Below, piece after piece: positions 16,628-27,287 of a stretch of DNA of 64,000 bases; position 1 is the stretch's first letter; each line of letters begins with the position of its first letter. Source of the DNA: Porticoccaceae bacterium (GTDB taxonomy: Bacteria; Pseudomonadota; Gammaproteobacteria; Pseudomonadales; Porticoccaceae); NCBI GenBank assembly GCA_029252555.1, contig JAQXBF010000039.1, forward strand, positions 101,335 to 165,334, in the 5' to 3' direction. Both the position numbers and the translations under genes were made by a program. The notes under the pieces are model-generated. The model had not been told where the DNA came from. It did no database searches and was given only the letters and a program-made list of their open reading frames with translations.

Positions 16628-19600
16628 ATGAACAAGCCCTCAGCCACAACTAAGAGAGTAGCCAAAGCATCGGCACCTAATTCGAAGTCTGCAGAAGGTA
16701 AAACACCACTGCGCTTTGTTACCGCTGCCAGCCTTTTTGATGGCCACGATGCCTCAATTAATATTATGCGTCGCATCCTTCAGGGTGCCGGAGTAGAGGT
16801 GATTCATCTGGCCCACAATCGCTCGGTCGCTGAGGTGGTTGAAACTGCCCTGCAAGAAGATGCTCAGGCAATTGCCATAAGCTCTTATCAGGGTGGCCAT
16901 GTCGAGTACTTTAAATATGCTATCGATCTACTGAAAGAAGCTGGTGCAGAGCATATTCGCGTATTTGGTGGGGGCGGTGGTGTAATTGTGCCGACAGAGA
17001 TTGCAGAGCTGCATGACTATGGGGTTGAGCGTATTTACTCACCCTATGACGGTCAGAATATTGGCTTGGTAGGCATGATTAACGATATGATTGAGCGCAC
17101 CGAGCTGCATTCTGGTTCCCCAGTTACAGTGCAATCCAAGGACCTCAATATTGCTGATGGCGGGCTGCGCAATCTGGCCACTTTAATAACGGCTATTGAA
17201 CGGGCCGAACTTAACGAGCAGGAGTTAGGTGCTCTACGAGAGCAGGCGCAATTTCTGACCAATACTGTGCCAGTGCTGGGTATTACCGGGACTGGTGGCG
17301 CGGGTAAGTCTTCGTTTACGGATGAGCTAATTCGCCGCTTCCGTCAGGACAGCGCAGACAAATTGAAGATTGCGGTGCTGGCCATCGACCCGACCCGACG
17401 CAAAACAGGCGGCGCTCTACTGGGTGACCGCATTCGCATGAATTCTATTTACCACGCCAATATTTATATGCGCTCTATAGGTACCAGAGGTGCGGCGGGT
17501 GAAGTACCTGAGTCTTTGATCGATATCATCAGCGCGATGCGCCTTGGTGGGTTTGATCTGGTGGTGGTTGAAACGCCGGGTATTGGTCAGGGCGACGCCG
17601 GAATTGTGCCCTATGTGGATGTACCTATCTACGTGATGACCCCAGAATTTGGTGCCCAGAGCCAGTTGGAAAAAATTGATATGCTCGATTATGCAGAGCT
17701 GGCGATTATTAATAAGTTTGACCGCAAAGGTAGTGAAGACGCCTACAGAGATGTCTGCAAGCAGATGCAACGCAATCGCGAGGCCTTTATGGAGCCGCCA
17801 GAGGCCATGCCTGTAATTGGTACTATCGCTTCAAGATTTAGCGATGATGGCGTTACTGCGGCTTATCAGGAACTGGTCAAACTATTGCAGGCTGTGGGCC
17901 TTGGTCAATTTGAGCAGCATTTGCCCAAAGTGGCTACTCGTATGTCGTCAGAAAAAGCCGTGATTGTGCCAGCTGATCGCCAGCGTTATTTGGCAGAAAT
18001 CGCCGGTGTGGTGCGCAATTATCATCGCCATGTGGCTGTGCAGGCTAATCTTGCTCGGGAACAGCAGCAGTTGGAGGCAGCTAAGTCTATGCTCAGAGAT
18101 TCGGGCGCACAGGCACCAGCAGAAATGGACCAGCTGATTGCTGCTCGCGAAAAGACCATAGATGGCAGCGCTGCTGAGCTATTGGCAAATTGGCCAGCCG
18201 TGGTTGAGGCCTATTCTGGAGATGAAAAAATTGATGTGCTGCCTAATGGTAAGCAGATCACCACCAAGCTAAATACTCTATCGCTGTCGGGCAATAAGGT
18301 CTCGAGAGTGGCGCTACCACGAACTGAAGAACACGGAGAATTATTAAAGTGGCTCATGTTGGAGAATCTGCCAGGAGAATTTCCCTACACAGCTGGGGTG
18401 TTTCCATTTAAGCGCGAGGGGGAGGATCCCGCTCGTATGTTTGCCGGTGAAGGCGATGCATTTAAAACCAATCGCCGTTTTAAAGCTCTTTCGGAATACA
18501 GCGAGGCCAAACGACTATCTACTGCGTTTGATTCTGTGACCCTATATGGCTGGGATCCCGGTGAACGTCCAGATATTTATGGAAAGGTGGGTAATGCGGG
18601 GGTTTCTATCTGCACCCTGGATGATATGAAAGCTCTCTATGATGGCTTTGATCTCTGCAACCCCATGACCTCGGTGTCCATGACTATTAATGGCCCCGCA
18701 CCCACTATTTTGGCAATGTTCCTTAATACCGCGATTGATCAGCAGGTCGATAAGTTTGCCGCGGAACACAGCCGTCAGCCCAACGATAAAGAGTACTCAG
18801 AGTTGCACGCCAATGCTTTAACCAGCGTGCGCGGCACAGTGCAGGCAGATATTCTGAAAGAAGATCAGGGCCAGAATACCTGCATTTTCTCCACAGAATT
18901 TAGCCTGCGCATGATGGGTGATATGCAGCAGTATTTTATTGATCAGGCCATTCGCAATTTCTATTCTGTTTCGATTTCGGGCTACCATATTGCCGAAGCT
19001 GGGGCGAATCCGATTTCGCAGTTGGCCTTTACCCTGTCCAATGGCTTTACCTTTGTCGAGGCCTATTTGGCGAGAGGTATGCACGTTGACGATTTTGCCC
19101 CCAATCTGTCGTTTTTCTTCTCCAATGGTATGGACCCGGAGTACACCGTAATGGGTCGGGTAGCTCGTCGTATTTGGGCTACGTCTATGCGTGATCGTTA
19201 CGGAGCCAATGCTCGCAGCCAAAAGCTCAAATACCATATCCAAACCTCTGGCCGCTCGCTGCACGCCCAGGAAATGAACTTCAATGATATTCGCACCACA
19301 TTGCAGGCATTGATTGCGATCTACGATAACTGCAACAGCCTGCATACCAATGCCTATGATGAAGCCATTACTACACCCACTGAGGAGTCGGTGCGTCGGG
19401 CGCTGGCCATCCAGCTGATTATTAATCAGGAATGGGGCTTGGCGAAAAACGAAAACCCCAGTCAGGGCGCGTTTATTATTGATGAGCTTACAGACCTGGT
19501 GGAAGAGCAGGTATTACAGGAGTTTGAGAAAATTTCTGATCGCGGTGGCGTATTGGGAGCCATGGAAACTGGTTATCAGCGCGGTAAGATTCAGGAGGAA

Positions 19601-19927
19601 TCACTGTTCTATGAACACAAAAAGCACGACGGCTCTCTGCCTATCGTGGGCGTGAATACCTTTATCAGTGATACAGAAGAAGCCGATGTTGAAATTGAGT
19701 TGGCGCGCTCGACCGATGATGAGAAGAAAAGCCAGATTCTGCGGTTGAGAGAATTTCAGGCTGAGCATGCAGATTCATCTGAATTGATGCTTAAAAGACT
19801 TCAGGATGCGGTGCGACAGGGTGATAATGGTTTTGAAGTCCTGATGGAAGCAGTGCGTTGCTGTTCATTGGGGCAAATAACCAATGCTTTGTTTGATGTT
19901 GGCGGCCAGTATCGCCGCAATATGTAA
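16628..19927 (+). CDS. icmF: Fused isobutyryl-CoA mutase IcmF
   Basis: A 1099-residue fusion that interconverts isobutyryl-CoA and n-butyryl-CoA using adenosylcobalamin. In order: a B12-binding domain (DGHDASIN near residue 38, then a GGGGG loop), a MeaB-like G-protein chaperone (P-loop GTGGAGKS at 221-228), and the mutase barrel from about 560 on. Two specificity residues agree with isobutyryl- over methylmalonyl-CoA: F605 in RMFAGEG, where methylmalonyl-CoA mutase has Tyr, and Q749 in GQNTCIF, where it has Arg. Their spacing (144) equals that reported for Geobacillus IcmF as I recall. A TetR gene follows 26 bases later. Confidence 0.95.
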   Translation: MNKPSATTKRVAKASAPNSKSAEGKTPLRFVTAASLFDGHDASINIMRRILQGAGVEVIHLAHNRSVAEVVETALQEDAQAIAISSYQGGHVEYFKYAIDLLKEAGAEHIRVFGGGGGVIVPTEIAELHDYGVERIYSPYDGQNIGLVGMINDMIERTELHSGSPVTVQSKDLNIADGGLRNLATLITAIERAELNEQELGALREQAQFLTNTVPVLGITGTGGAGKSSFTDELIRRFRQDSADKLKIAVLAIDPTRRKTGGALLGDRIRMNSIYHANIYMRSIGTRGAAGEVPESLIDIISAMRLGGFDLVVVETPGIGQGDAGIVPYVDVPIYVMTPEFGAQSQLEKIDMLDYAELAIINKFDRKGSEDAYRDVCKQMQRNREAFMEPPEAMPVIGTIASRFSDDGVTAAYQELVKLLQAVGLGQFEQHLPKVATRMSSEKAVIVPADRQRYLAEIAGVVRNYHRHVAVQANLAREQQQLEAAKSMLRDSGAQAPAEMDQLIAAREKTIDGSAAELLANWPAVVEAYSGDEKIDVLPNGKQITTKLNTLSLSGNKVSRVALPRTEEHGELLKWLMLENLPGEFPYTAGVFPFKREGEDPARMFAGEGDAFKTNRRFKALSEYSEAKRLSTAFDSVTLYGWDPGERPDIYGKVGNAGVSICTLDDMKALYDGFDLCNPMTSVSMTINGPAPTILAMFLNTAIDQQVDKFAAEHSRQPNDKEYSELHANALTSVRGTVQADILKEDQGQNTCIFSTEFSLRMMGDMQQYFIDQAIRNFYSVSISGYHIAEAGANPISQLAFTLSNGFTFVEAYLARGMHVDDFAPNLSFFFSNGMDPEYTVMGRVARRIWATSMRDRYGANARSQKLKYHIQTSGRSLHAQEMNFNDIRTTLQALIAIYDNCNSLHTNAYDEAITTPTEESVRRALAIQLIINQEWGLAKNENPSQGAFIIDELTDLVEEQVLQEFEKISDRGGVLGAMETGYQRGKIQEESLFYEHKKHDGSLPIVGVNTFISDTEEADVEIELARSTDDEKKSQILRLREFQAEHADSSELMLKRLQDAVRQGDNGFEVLMEAVRCCSLGQITNALFDVGGQYRRNM

Positions 19928-19953
19928 CCGCTAGACAGATAGGAATTTATACC

Positions 19954-20577
19954 ATGGCTAAAGCCCTTCGCCTCACTCAGGTTGAGCGCAAAGAAATCTC
20001 CGATGCCAAAATGCTGGAAGCCGCCATCGATTTAATTGTCGAGCGCGGTGCGGAGCAGGCCACGTTGAAAGATGTGGGCGAGAAAGCCGGATATTCGCGG
20101 GGCTTGGCTGGGTACCGGTTTGGCAATAAAACTGGGTTATTCGACTTTGTACTGCGTTCTGTTGGCGATGAATGGCTAGCTGAATTAACCGGAGTGACCC
20201 ACGGTAAAAGTGGTTATGAAGCCATGGCAGCGGCACTGGATGCCCATATTGCATTCTGTGAGGAGGCTCCAAAGCATGTTGAGGCTTTTTACCGACTGTG
20301 GTTCGAATCATTAACACCAGAATCTCCCCTGCAGCCAGTGATTTTGGGTATTCATGAGCGTCGCCGTGCCGACGTAATTAGCTGGGTTGAAGACTGCATT
20401 GCTCAGGAGACTGTCTCTGCAGCGGTTTCCGCAGAGCTTATCGCTGACCAATACTGTGCGTCCGTTATCGGGATTGTTTACCACTGGATCAGTGACCCGG
20501 AGAATCTGGATGAAATGCGCGCCCGACATAATGGCCTTAAGAAAGTCATGAGAGTGATGCTCGTAGATGACAAATAG
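19954..20577 (+). CDS. TetR-family repressor, likely regulator of icmF
   Basis: A 207-residue TetR regulator. The N-terminal helix-turn-helix occupies about residues 15-62, with ATLKDVGEKAGYSRGLAGYRF as the recognition region and the FGNKTGLFDFVL stretch after it. The C-terminal domain, rich in W, H and E, should bind an acyl-CoA-like or similar ligand, but this is inferred from context. It lies 26 bases after icmF and is most likely co-transcribed; the inverted repeat over the icmF -35 is its probable operator. Confidence 0.88.
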   Translation: MAKALRLTQVERKEISDAKMLEAAIDLIVERGAEQATLKDVGEKAGYSRGLAGYRFGNKTGLFDFVLRSVGDEWLAELTGVTHGKSGYEAMAAALDAHIAFCEEAPKHVEAFYRLWFESLTPESPLQPVILGIHERRRADVISWVEDCIAQETVSAAVSAELIADQYCASVIGIVYHWISDPENLDEMRARHNGLKKVMRVMLVDDK

Positions 20578-20726
20578 AGCTGTCTCCCCACAAAGGCGAT
20601 AAAACACCGCTATCTTGCGACCAAACAGCCAGCTTCAAGTAATCATTTGTTGCATGGACAGCCCTGCCAAATTAACCTTGTCTAAAATCAAAAATATAAC
20701 TATTTCACAATATCTAGGGGGTTAGC

Positions 20727-21953
20727 ATGTCCGGTTCGACTTCGGGAAATTCAACAGCAACAGCGGTGGGTGGCCAGGAGGCGGGAACACAGACCTTTGC
20801 GTTTATTGCAATGACCTGTCTGTTTTTCTTCTGGGGCTTTATTACTGTTCTCAATGATATTTTAATCCCGTTCTTAAAAGAGTCGTTTGACCTCAACTAT
20901 ACACAGGCTATGTTGGTGCAGTTCTGCTTCTTTGGGGCGTACTTTATTGTTTCACCGTTTGCTGGCAAATTAATTGATAAAGTTGGTTACCAGCAGGGTA
21001 TTGTCCTCGGGCTGTTAACTACAGCGACCGGTTGTGTGCTGTTTTACCCCTCAGCCAGCCTCAATGTTTATGCTCTGTTCCTGTTCTCGTTTTTTGTTCT
21101 TGCCAGCGGTATTACTATTTTGCAGGTTGCGGCCAATCCCTATGTGGCAGCCTTGGGGTCTGAGAGCACCGCGGCGAGCCGTCTTAACTTAGCTCAGGCA
21201 GCTAACTCTCTTGGTACCACTGTTGGGCCGATTCTAGGAGCAGCCCTTATTCTGGGAGCAGTTGCGGCAGACGCCTCGGCGGTTCAGGGCCCATACCTTA
21301 TGATTGCTGGCTTGTTAGTCTTAGCGGCTCTGGTTTTCCGACGTATTAAACTCCCTGTGCTGGCTCATGTTGAAGCCACAGAAGACGTGTCAGGAGAGAG
21401 TGTTTGGAATCGACGCTCATTGGTATTAGGTGCACTGGCCATCTTCCTCTATGTGGGTGGTGAGGTATCTATTGGCAGCTTCCTGGTTAATTATTTCACT
21501 GAGAGTTCTATTGCCGGTATGAGTGCTGTCGATGCAGGGGAAATGGTTGCCTATTACTGGGGTGCAGCTATGGTGGGCCGCCTAGTGGGTGCCGCACTGA
21601 TGAACTACATTGCCTCTACTAAGTATTTGGCCATTAATTCAGCGCTTGCTGTTGTAATGATTATTGTCAGCATGAACAGCTCTGGCGATATGGCCATGTG
21701 GTCTATCCTGGCCGTTGGCTTCTTTAACTCTATTATGTTCCCCACTATCTTTACTCTGGCGGTTAAGGGGCTGGGTTCATTGACCAGTAAAGGTTCTGGC
21801 TTGGTTTGTCAGGCGATTGTGGGTGGCGCGCTGATCCCATTGATACAGGGTGCAGCCGCAGATAGCATCGGTATCCAGCTGAGCTTTATAGTGCCAATGC
21901 TTTGCTATATTTACATCGGTTGGTATGCCCTTAGAGGCGCAGACCAGAGCTAA
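20727..21953 (+). CDS. Sugar MFS transporter, FucP/GluP family
   Basis: Inner-membrane proton- or sodium-coupled sugar carrier with 12 predicted membrane helices, 408 residues. TM1 (FIAMTCLFFFWGFITVLNDI) has the FFxWGF..NDI pattern of L-fucose permease and glucose/galactose (GluP) carriers, with the aspartate/asparagine that contacts sugar. The QVAANPYVAALG segment in TM4 and the repeat-half motif near AYYWGAAMVGRLVG also fit this family. Neither neighbour is a sugar enzyme, so the sugar cannot be named. A terminator follows at 21974. Confidence 0.9.
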   Translation: MSGSTSGNSTATAVGGQEAGTQTFAFIAMTCLFFFWGFITVLNDILIPFLKESFDLNYTQAMLVQFCFFGAYFIVSPFAGKLIDKVGYQQGIVLGLLTTATGCVLFYPSASLNVYALFLFSFFVLASGITILQVAANPYVAALGSESTAASRLNLAQAANSLGTTVGPILGAALILGAVAADASAVQGPYLMIAGLLVLAALVFRRIKLPVLAHVEATEDVSGESVWNRRSLVLGALAIFLYVGGEVSIGSFLVNYFTESSIAGMSAVDAGEMVAYYWGAAMVGRLVGAALMNYIASTKYLAINSALAVVMIIVSMNSSGDMAMWSILAVGFFNSIMFPTIFTLAVKGLGSLTSKGSGLVCQAIVGGALIPLIQGAAADSIGIQLSFIVPMLCYIYIGWYALRGADQS

Positions 21954-21973
21954 CAGCGCGGTAACAAGTGATT

Positions 21974-22009
21974 GGCAGGCCTGATAGTAACTGCGGGCCT
22001 GCCTATTTT
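21974..22009 (+). terminator. Rho-independent terminator after the sugar MFS gene
   Basis: Stem GGCAGGCC (21974-21981) pairs perfectly with GGCCTGCC (21996-22003) around a 14-base loop and is followed by TATTTT. It starts 20 bases after the carrier stop codon. Confidence 0.6.
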
Positions 22010-22207
22010 CTCCTCTCCTTTCCCGCACAGGCACAATCTGTGCCGATTCACATAACCCTAGGTCGTTATCGCTGTTGATGTAACACTGGGAACGCTGTAC
22101 TGTCTATCTTCTGGGGTTTCCAGCTTATCAGCACTATCTAAAACTCACTGGTTGCCAATAATAAAGATGTAGCAGACATCTCAATAATATAAAGGGGAAC
22201 CTGGGTA

Positions 22208-23806
22208 GTGGCGTCCAATCAATCCGTAACCATCAAAACAGAAGAATCTGGCTTTTATCAGGGCTTCAATATCAATGTCGCCGCTGTACCCAAGGTACTT
22301 ATTGTTGCCTTAATTCTCTGGGTCGGGCTGTCACCAGAGCGTGCTGGTGAGCAGTTACTGGCCATGCAAATCTGGTCAACTTCCTCCTTTGGTGGCTGGT
22401 ATGTCTATGTTACTGCCTTCTTTACCCTGGCTTGCATGCTGTTAGCTCTGTGGCCACGTACTGGTAAAGTGGTGCTGGGTGTGGAGGGAGAAGCGCCAGA
22501 ATTCTCCATGTTTACCTGGCTGTCGATGATGTTTGGAGCTGGTATTGGCGTAGGTATGCTGACGTATTCCACCGCGGAACCGATCTTTCACTTTGCCAGT
22601 AACCCAGACACTATTCAGGGTTTTAGCACCGGTTTGGATGCTGACAATGTGCGCAATGCCTACAAGTGGGCGTTGTTACATTATGGTTTAACCCCATGGG
22701 CCTGCTACGGGGTGGTGGGTATCTCTCTGGGGTATCTATGTTATAGCCGCGGCTTGCCGCTGACTATCCGCACTGGTTTGCAGCCTCTGTTTGGCAGTTC
22801 TATGTCAGGAGCTCTCGGGCATCTGGTGGATATCGCCGCCATTTTAGCGACCTTGATTGGTCTGGGCGTGACCATAGGCTACGGTGTTTCTCAGTTTGCG
22901 TCTGGTTTGTTTAACATTAGTGGCATGCAATGGATTGTCGATGAGGCTGGGAAACCTACCCTGATGGCCCAGGTAATGGGGCTGATTATTATTGTTGGGG
23001 CATCTTGCCTGTCGGCACTCTCCGGTTTGCAGAGGGGTATCAAATGGCTGTCCAATATCAATATGGGCCTGTCAATTTTTCTGGTGCTGTTTTTTGTTCT
23101 GTTTGGCGCCACGGTTTTTGCGATTAAATCTTTTGGTTATGCCATTTGGGACTATCTAATGGCGCTGCCAGCCATGTCTACCACCGTATGGAACAACCCT
23201 GAGACCGAGACTGGTGCTGCGTTGCAGAGCTGGCAGGGTGCGTGGAATATTTTCTACTGGGCCTGGTGGATTGCGTTTGCGCCTTTTGTCGGGCTATTTT
23301 TGGCTCGGGTGTCGAGGGGCCGAACCGTGAGAGAATACGTGGTGGGCGCGATGATTGTGCCCTCGTTGATCTGCTTGACCTGGTTTACCTTTGTTGGTGC
23401 AACCGCGATTGATCTTGAACTTTCGGGTGTGGCTCAGGGTGCGATTGTCGGTGCAGATATCTCTGCCCAGTTATTTCAAACCATCAACCTGATGTTGTCG
23501 CCAGATATGGCAGTGGCACTATCGGTAGTGGTGGTGACTCTGCTGTTGACCTTTTTGGTGACCTCGGCCGATTCTGGCATTTTGATTATCAATACCCTGG
23601 CCTCTGGGGGTGATCAGAGCCAAAAGGGGCCAGCCCATGTGATTATATGGGGTGTGATCTTTGCTGTGTTGGTGGCGGTGTTGTTGGCCGCTGGCGGTAT
23701 GGATGCACTGCGCTCGGCGATGATTATTGGCGCACTGCCTTTTTCGTTGGTGATGGCTTTAATGACGATCTCTTTGGTGAAGGCGCTGGTTTTTGATAGA
23801 CATTAA
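22208..23806 (+). CDS. BCCT-family betaine/choline/carnitine transporter
   Basis: Sodium-coupled carrier for quaternary ammonium osmolytes such as glycine betaine or choline, or DMSP, 532 residues with about 12 membrane helices. The BCCT signatures are clear: GAGIGVGMLTYSTAEP in TM3, and the tryptophan-rich FYWAWWIAFAPFVGLFLARV in TM8 that forms the cation box. The first residues are short, without a long osmosensing N-tail, and the C-tail is only a few residues. It starts with GTG, with AAGGGGAAC about 9 bases upstream. It stands alone, 254 bases after the MFS gene, and ends at a bidirectional terminator. Confidence 0.93.
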   Translation: MASNQSVTIKTEESGFYQGFNINVAAVPKVLIVALILWVGLSPERAGEQLLAMQIWSTSSFGGWYVYVTAFFTLACMLLALWPRTGKVVLGVEGEAPEFSMFTWLSMMFGAGIGVGMLTYSTAEPIFHFASNPDTIQGFSTGLDADNVRNAYKWALLHYGLTPWACYGVVGISLGYLCYSRGLPLTIRTGLQPLFGSSMSGALGHLVDIAAILATLIGLGVTIGYGVSQFASGLFNISGMQWIVDEAGKPTLMAQVMGLIIIVGASCLSALSGLQRGIKWLSNINMGLSIFLVLFFVLFGATVFAIKSFGYAIWDYLMALPAMSTTVWNNPETETGAALQSWQGAWNIFYWAWWIAFAPFVGLFLARVSRGRTVREYVVGAMIVPSLICLTWFTFVGATAIDLELSGVAQGAIVGADISAQLFQTINLMLSPDMAVALSVVVVTLLLTFLVTSADSGILIINTLASGGDQSQKGPAHVIIWGVIFAVLVAVLLAAGGMDALRSAMIIGALPFSLVMALMTISLVKALVFDRH

Positions 23807-23832
23807 TCTTTAGTGCCTGTTGTTGGGGAATA

Positions 23833-23872
23833 AAAAAACCGGATTGTGCTTGAGCAGAATCCGGTTTTTTTA
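23833..23872. terminator. Bidirectional terminator between BCCT gene and ilvC
   Basis: CCGGATT (23840-23846) and AATCCGG (23859-23865) form a perfect 7-bp stem with a 12-base loop. A run of seven A precedes it and seven T follow, so it can end transcription from both converging genes. Confidence 0.85.
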
Positions 23873-23911
23873 TATCAGGCCTTTTATTGCCTTTTGAGCA
23901 TTCTTGGCCTT

Positions 23912-25393
23912 TTAACCGTTCTCGACGATTCGTTTCATATCCGTCATATAGCCGCGCAGCTCGTGACCGATAATTTCGACATCATGGTCGCGAATGGCAT
24001 CGTTGACTTCAATTAGTCGGAGATTATCGACTGCATTAGAGCTGTCGGTTAAACCGCCACCCAGATCTTCCAAAGTCAGAGAGCTAGCGTGACCCTGAAG
24101 TAATGGCACAGCCGCATGGGTGAACAGGTAGTTGCCATATTCGGCGGTGTCAGAAATAACCACATTCATCTCGTAGAGCTTATTGCGCGCAATACAGTTA
24201 GCAATCAATGGCGTTTCGTGCAGTGATTCGTAGTAGGCAGACTCTTCAATAATGCCTGATGAAACCATAGTCTCGAAAGCCAGTTCAACACCGGCTTTAA
24301 TCATGGCCACTAGGTAGGTGCCTTTGTCATAAAACTCTTGCTCAGTGATCTCAGTGTCACAATCCGGTGCCTGCTCGAAGGTTGATTCAGCAGTCTGGGC
24401 ACGCCACTTAAGCAGATTGGCGTCGTCCTTGCCCCAGTCGACCATCATGGTGCGAGAGAATTCACCTTCAATAATGTCATCCATATGCTTTTCGAAAAGT
24501 GGGCGCAATGTGCCCTTGAGCTCTTCAGACATATCAAAAGCTCTGATTTTTGCCGGGTTGCTCAGACGATCCATCATATTGGTGATGCCGCCGTGTTTAA
24601 GGCCTTCGGTGACAACTTCCCAGCCGTACTGAATCAGCTTGCGAGCATAGCCTGCATCGACACCTAGATTCAGCAGCTGCTGGTGGCCAAGTACTGCGCC
24701 AGTCTGCAACATACCGCAGAGAATAGTTTGCTCACCCATCAGGTCCGATTTTACTTCCGCGATAAAAGAAGACTCCAAAACTCCGGCTCTGTCTCCGCCT
24801 GTGGCTGAAGCATAGGCTTTAGCGATCGCCAGACCTAAGCCGTTGGGGTCATTTTCCGGGTGTACAGCGATTAGCGTTGGAACACCAAAGCCACGCTTGT
24901 ACTCTTCCCGAACCTCTGTGCCCGGGCACTTGGGAGCAACCATAACTACGGTTAGGTCGGGGCGAATCTGCATGCCTTCTTCAACAATATTAAAACCGTG
25001 GGAGTAAGCCAGAGTTGCGCCCTGTTTCATCAGTGGCATTACCGCTGTCACAGCTGCTGTGTGTTGCTTATCCGGAGTCAGGTTAAGCACTAAATCAGCG
25101 GCAGGAACCAACTCTTCGGCGGTGCCAACAGTAAAGCCATTTTCTGAAGCCCAGCGAAAAGACTGTCGCTTTTCAGCAATGGCTTGTTCACGCAATGCAT
25201 AGGAGATATTTAGGCCGGAGTCGCGCATATTCAGCCCCTGATTCAGGCCCTGAGCGCCGCAGCCAATAATGACAATATTCCAATCTTTGATCAGGTTGCA
25301 GCCATCGGTAAATTCTTCACGATTCATAAAGCGACATTTGCCCAGCTGGGTTAGCTTGTCACGCAAGCTGAGAGTATTAAAGTAATTAGCCAT
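23912..25393 (-). CDS. ilvC: Ketol-acid reductoisomerase (class II)
   Basis: IlvC isomerises and reduces acetolactate or acetohydroxybutyrate with NADPH in valine, isoleucine and leucine synthesis. The 493-residue length marks the long class II form known from E. coli (491), with a duplicated knotted C-terminal domain, not the roughly 330-residue class I. The nucleotide site [21 protein letters not shown] opens the Rossmann fold at about residue 37. The [19 protein letters not shown] segment and acidic metal ligands in [11 protein letters not shown] are kept. It is divergent from ilvY with two dyads between them, as in enterobacteria. Confidence 0.97.
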   Translation of the reverse strand: MANYFNTLSLRDKLTQLGKCRFMNREEFTDGCNLIKDWNIVIIGCGAQGLNQGLNMRDSGLNISYALREQAIAEKRQSFRWASENGFTVGTAEELVPAADLVLNLTPDKQHTAAVTAVMPLMKQGATLAYSHGFNIVEEGMQIRPDLTVVMVAPKCPGTEVREEYKRGFGVPTLIAVHPENDPNGLGLAIAKAYASATGGDRAGVLESSFIAEVKSDLMGEQTILCGMLQTGAVLGHQQLLNLGVDAGYARKLIQYGWEVVTEGLKHGGITNMMDRLSNPAKIRAFDMSEELKGTLRPLFEKHMDDIIEGEFSRTMMVDWGKDDANLLKWRAQTAESTFEQAPDCDTEITEQEFYDKGTYLVAMIKAGVELAFETMVSSGIIEESAYYESLHETPLIANCIARNKLYEMNVVISDTAEYGNYLFTHAAVPLLQGHASSLTLEDLGGGLTDSSNAVDNLRLIEVNDAIRDHDVEIIGHELRGYMTDMKRIVENG

Positions 25394-25454
25394 GGTTGGT
25401 CTCCGGCCACCGAAATGGTGGGTGCTATTAAATGTTGGCGCGCATTGTAACCAT

Positions 25455-25473
25455 TTTTAAGTGTTGCTTAAAA
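25455..25473. promoter_or_regulatory. ilvC promoter-proximal operator dyad
   Basis: Perfect inverted repeat TTTTAAG-TGTTG-CTTAAAA. On the minus strand it lies just upstream of a TACAAT -10 box (25444-25449 read in reverse) that would start ilvC transcription near 25437. The dyad is therefore centred near -27 and covers a poor -35 region, the place where LysR-type activators make their second contact. Confidence 0.5.
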
Positions 25474-25492
25474 CGATATATTTTCATCATGG

Positions 25493-25511
25493 TATTGCGT
25501 TTTTTGCAATA
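25493..25511. promoter_or_regulatory. ilvY/ilvC shared recognition operator
   Basis: Inverted repeat TATTGC-GTTTTTT-GCAATA with a T-N11-A core. Its centre is about 65 bases before the inferred ilvC transcription start, the classic LysR-type recognition position, and it lies close to the ilvY start, so it would also allow autorepression. Together with the second dyad this resembles the tandem ilvYC operators of E. coli. Confidence 0.55.
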
Positions 25512-25538
25512 TAAGCTTGGTAGGGGTAAGGTGCCGAC

Positions 25539-26444
25539 ATGGATATACGTTCGTTACAACTATTTCAGCATCTGGCCAATAGCCTGCACTTTGGCAAAAC
25601 TGCTGGAGCTTACCATCTGAGCCCTTCTACTCTGAGCCGCACAATTCAACGCCTAGAGGAGGAGTTGGGCAGCCAGTTATTGATCCGGGATAATCGCTCG
25701 GTACTGCTGACCAGAGAAGGAAAAAAGTTGCTGTCTTACGCAGATCAACAGATATCTCAGTTCGAGTCGTTAAGGCAATCACTCAATGAGTCTCAAAAAG
25801 AGCTAGCAGGCTCATTGAATATCTATTGCTCGGTGACTGCTTCTTACTCTTATCTGCCACCACTTTTGGAGAAATTCCGCCAAGCTCACCCCAATATCGA
25901 TATTAATCTGGATACTGGCGATGCTGCCGACGGTATAGATCAGATTAAAAATCAGCGAGTTGACCTGGCAATTGCCGCCCGCCCCGATGAATTGGCCAGC
26001 AGCATCCACTTCCAGACTATTGCTACAGTGCCTCTGGCCATTATTGCACCCACTATTAGTTGCTCGGTCAAACAGGCATGGCAGATTGAGGCTATTGATT
26101 GGGAGAATTTACCCATTATTCTCCCCGAACATGGTGTGGCGCGAAAACGTTTCGAACAGTGGTTTAGGCAGAAGTATTCAGGCCGGCCCAATGTCTATGC
26201 CCAGGTGTCGGGGCAAGAAGCTCTGGTGAGTATGGTGGCGCTGGGTTGCGGTATTGGGCTCTCACCTATTGTGGTGGTGGACAATAGCCCGGTAAAAGAT
26301 CGTATTGAGGTACTGCCTGACACCAGTATTGCGCCTTTTGATCTAGGGCTATGCTGTTTTAGGAAAAAGCTGAGTGATCCTATAGTGGCAGAGTTTATGG
26401 CAATGGCAAGTCAGTCCTTTAACAGCCCTGTGCGCTCCCTTTGA
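25539..26444 (+). CDS. ilvY: LysR-type activator of ilvC
   Basis: A 301-residue LysR regulator. The helix-turn-helix is at residues 1-60 (MDIRSLQLFQHLANSLHFGK, then SPSTLSRTIQRLEEELG), close to the E. coli IlvY opening. The co-inducer domain follows; in IlvY it senses acetolactate or acetohydroxybutyrate, the substrates of IlvC. Divergent placement from ilvC, 145 bases apart with two operators between, supports the assignment. The ATG at 25539 is chosen; a longer upstream reading in another frame is not part of it. Confidence 0.9.
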   Translation: MDIRSLQLFQHLANSLHFGKTAGAYHLSPSTLSRTIQRLEEELGSQLLIRDNRSVLLTREGKKLLSYADQQISQFESLRQSLNESQKELAGSLNIYCSVTASYSYLPPLLEKFRQAHPNIDINLDTGDAADGIDQIKNQRVDLAIAARPDELASSIHFQTIATVPLAIIAPTISCSVKQAWQIEAIDWENLPIILPEHGVARKRFEQWFRQKYSGRPNVYAQVSGQEALVSMVALGCGIGLSPIVVVDNSPVKDRIEVLPDTSIAPFDLGLCCFRKKLSDPIVAEFMAMASQSFNSPVRSL

Positions 26445-26557
26445 ATCTTCCCACCAAACGGCAGTAAGCCTTTAAATCAGGACTTATTATCGTTATCCTA
26501 TATTTCGAAAGCTGTGATCCAATGCAGTCACAACGCAATTATTTAAGGAACCGGAAA

Positions 26558-27271
26558 ATGCTAGCCAATTCTCTACGGGCCAGTCTCGATATACTTATCT
26601 CACCTGCCAGCACATTTGAACTTATAAAAACCGAAGGTCGCTCTTGGTTGGTGCCTTTTGTACTGGTTATTACCAGTATTATTGCCCTGCTTTTGTATTA
26701 CTTTGCCGCCGTTGATTTTGCCTGGCTAAAAGAGGGCATGCTTGACCAGATATCCTCAGACCAAGAATTGAGCGACGATGAACTAGCAGGGGCTGCGGAA
26801 TTCTTAACCAAAACATCTATGACCTGGTCTTCGGTAATCGGTGGTGTTGTCGCTATTTTACTAATGAATACCATTCTAGCCTTGTATTTGAACATAGTCG
26901 GGAAGTGGCAGGCCAAGAGCGAATACAGCTATGGCAATTGGTTCGGTTTTGGCTGGTGGATCAGTATGCCCCACGTAGTTACTGCACTTCTGTCTATGCT
27001 GTTTGTCATGTTTTCGACTGATGACACGATTGCATTAGAGGAATTATCCCTCACTACCCTGAATAGCCTTATTTTTAATGTTGATATGACGCACCCTTGG
27101 TTTGCCTTTCTCAATGGTCTGGATGCGTTTATGTTTTGGAGTATTGCGCTTATCGCCATTGGCTTGAAATCCTGGCTCGGCGTTGATAGCAAAAAGGCGG
27201 CTAAAATTGCGGTTGCCCCCTATGGGTTGCTCTACGGAATCTGGGCTCTCACGATCATCTTCGCGTCTTAA
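26558..27271 (+). CDS. Yip1-family integral membrane protein
   Basis: A 237-residue membrane protein with five or so hydrophobic segments (for example VPFVLVITSIIALLLYYFA and SSVIGGVVAILLMNTILALYL) and the Yip1 domain layout. I prefer the ATG at 26558, preceded by AAGGAA at a good distance, over one at 26522 with no clear ribosome site. It is the first gene of a run continuing into a MacA-like adaptor 16 bases later, an ABC ATPase, a permease and a DedA protein. Its role is not established; Yip1-domain genes often sit beside MacAB-like ABC systems. Confidence 0.8.
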   Translation: MLANSLRASLDILISPASTFELIKTEGRSWLVPFVLVITSIIALLLYYFAAVDFAWLKEGMLDQISSDQELSDDELAGAAEFLTKTSMTWSSVIGGVVAILLMNTILALYLNIVGKWQAKSEYSYGNWFGFGWWISMPHVVTALLSMLFVMFSTDDTIALEELSLTTLNSLIFNVDMTHPWFAFLNGLDAFMFWSIALIAIGLKSWLGVDSKKAAKIAVAPYGLLYGIWALTIIFAS

Positions 27272-27287
27272 TTAACTAGAGTACGTC

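Noticed and set aside
18818..19345. Long minus-strand open frame (175 codons) inside icmF
   Set aside because: It lies wholly opposite a well-conserved mutase domain, has no ribosome site or family resemblance, and follows from codon bias of icmF.
25432..25620. Small plus-strand open frame overlapping the ilvY start
   Set aside because: It covers the operator region in a different frame from ilvY and shows no protein-like features.
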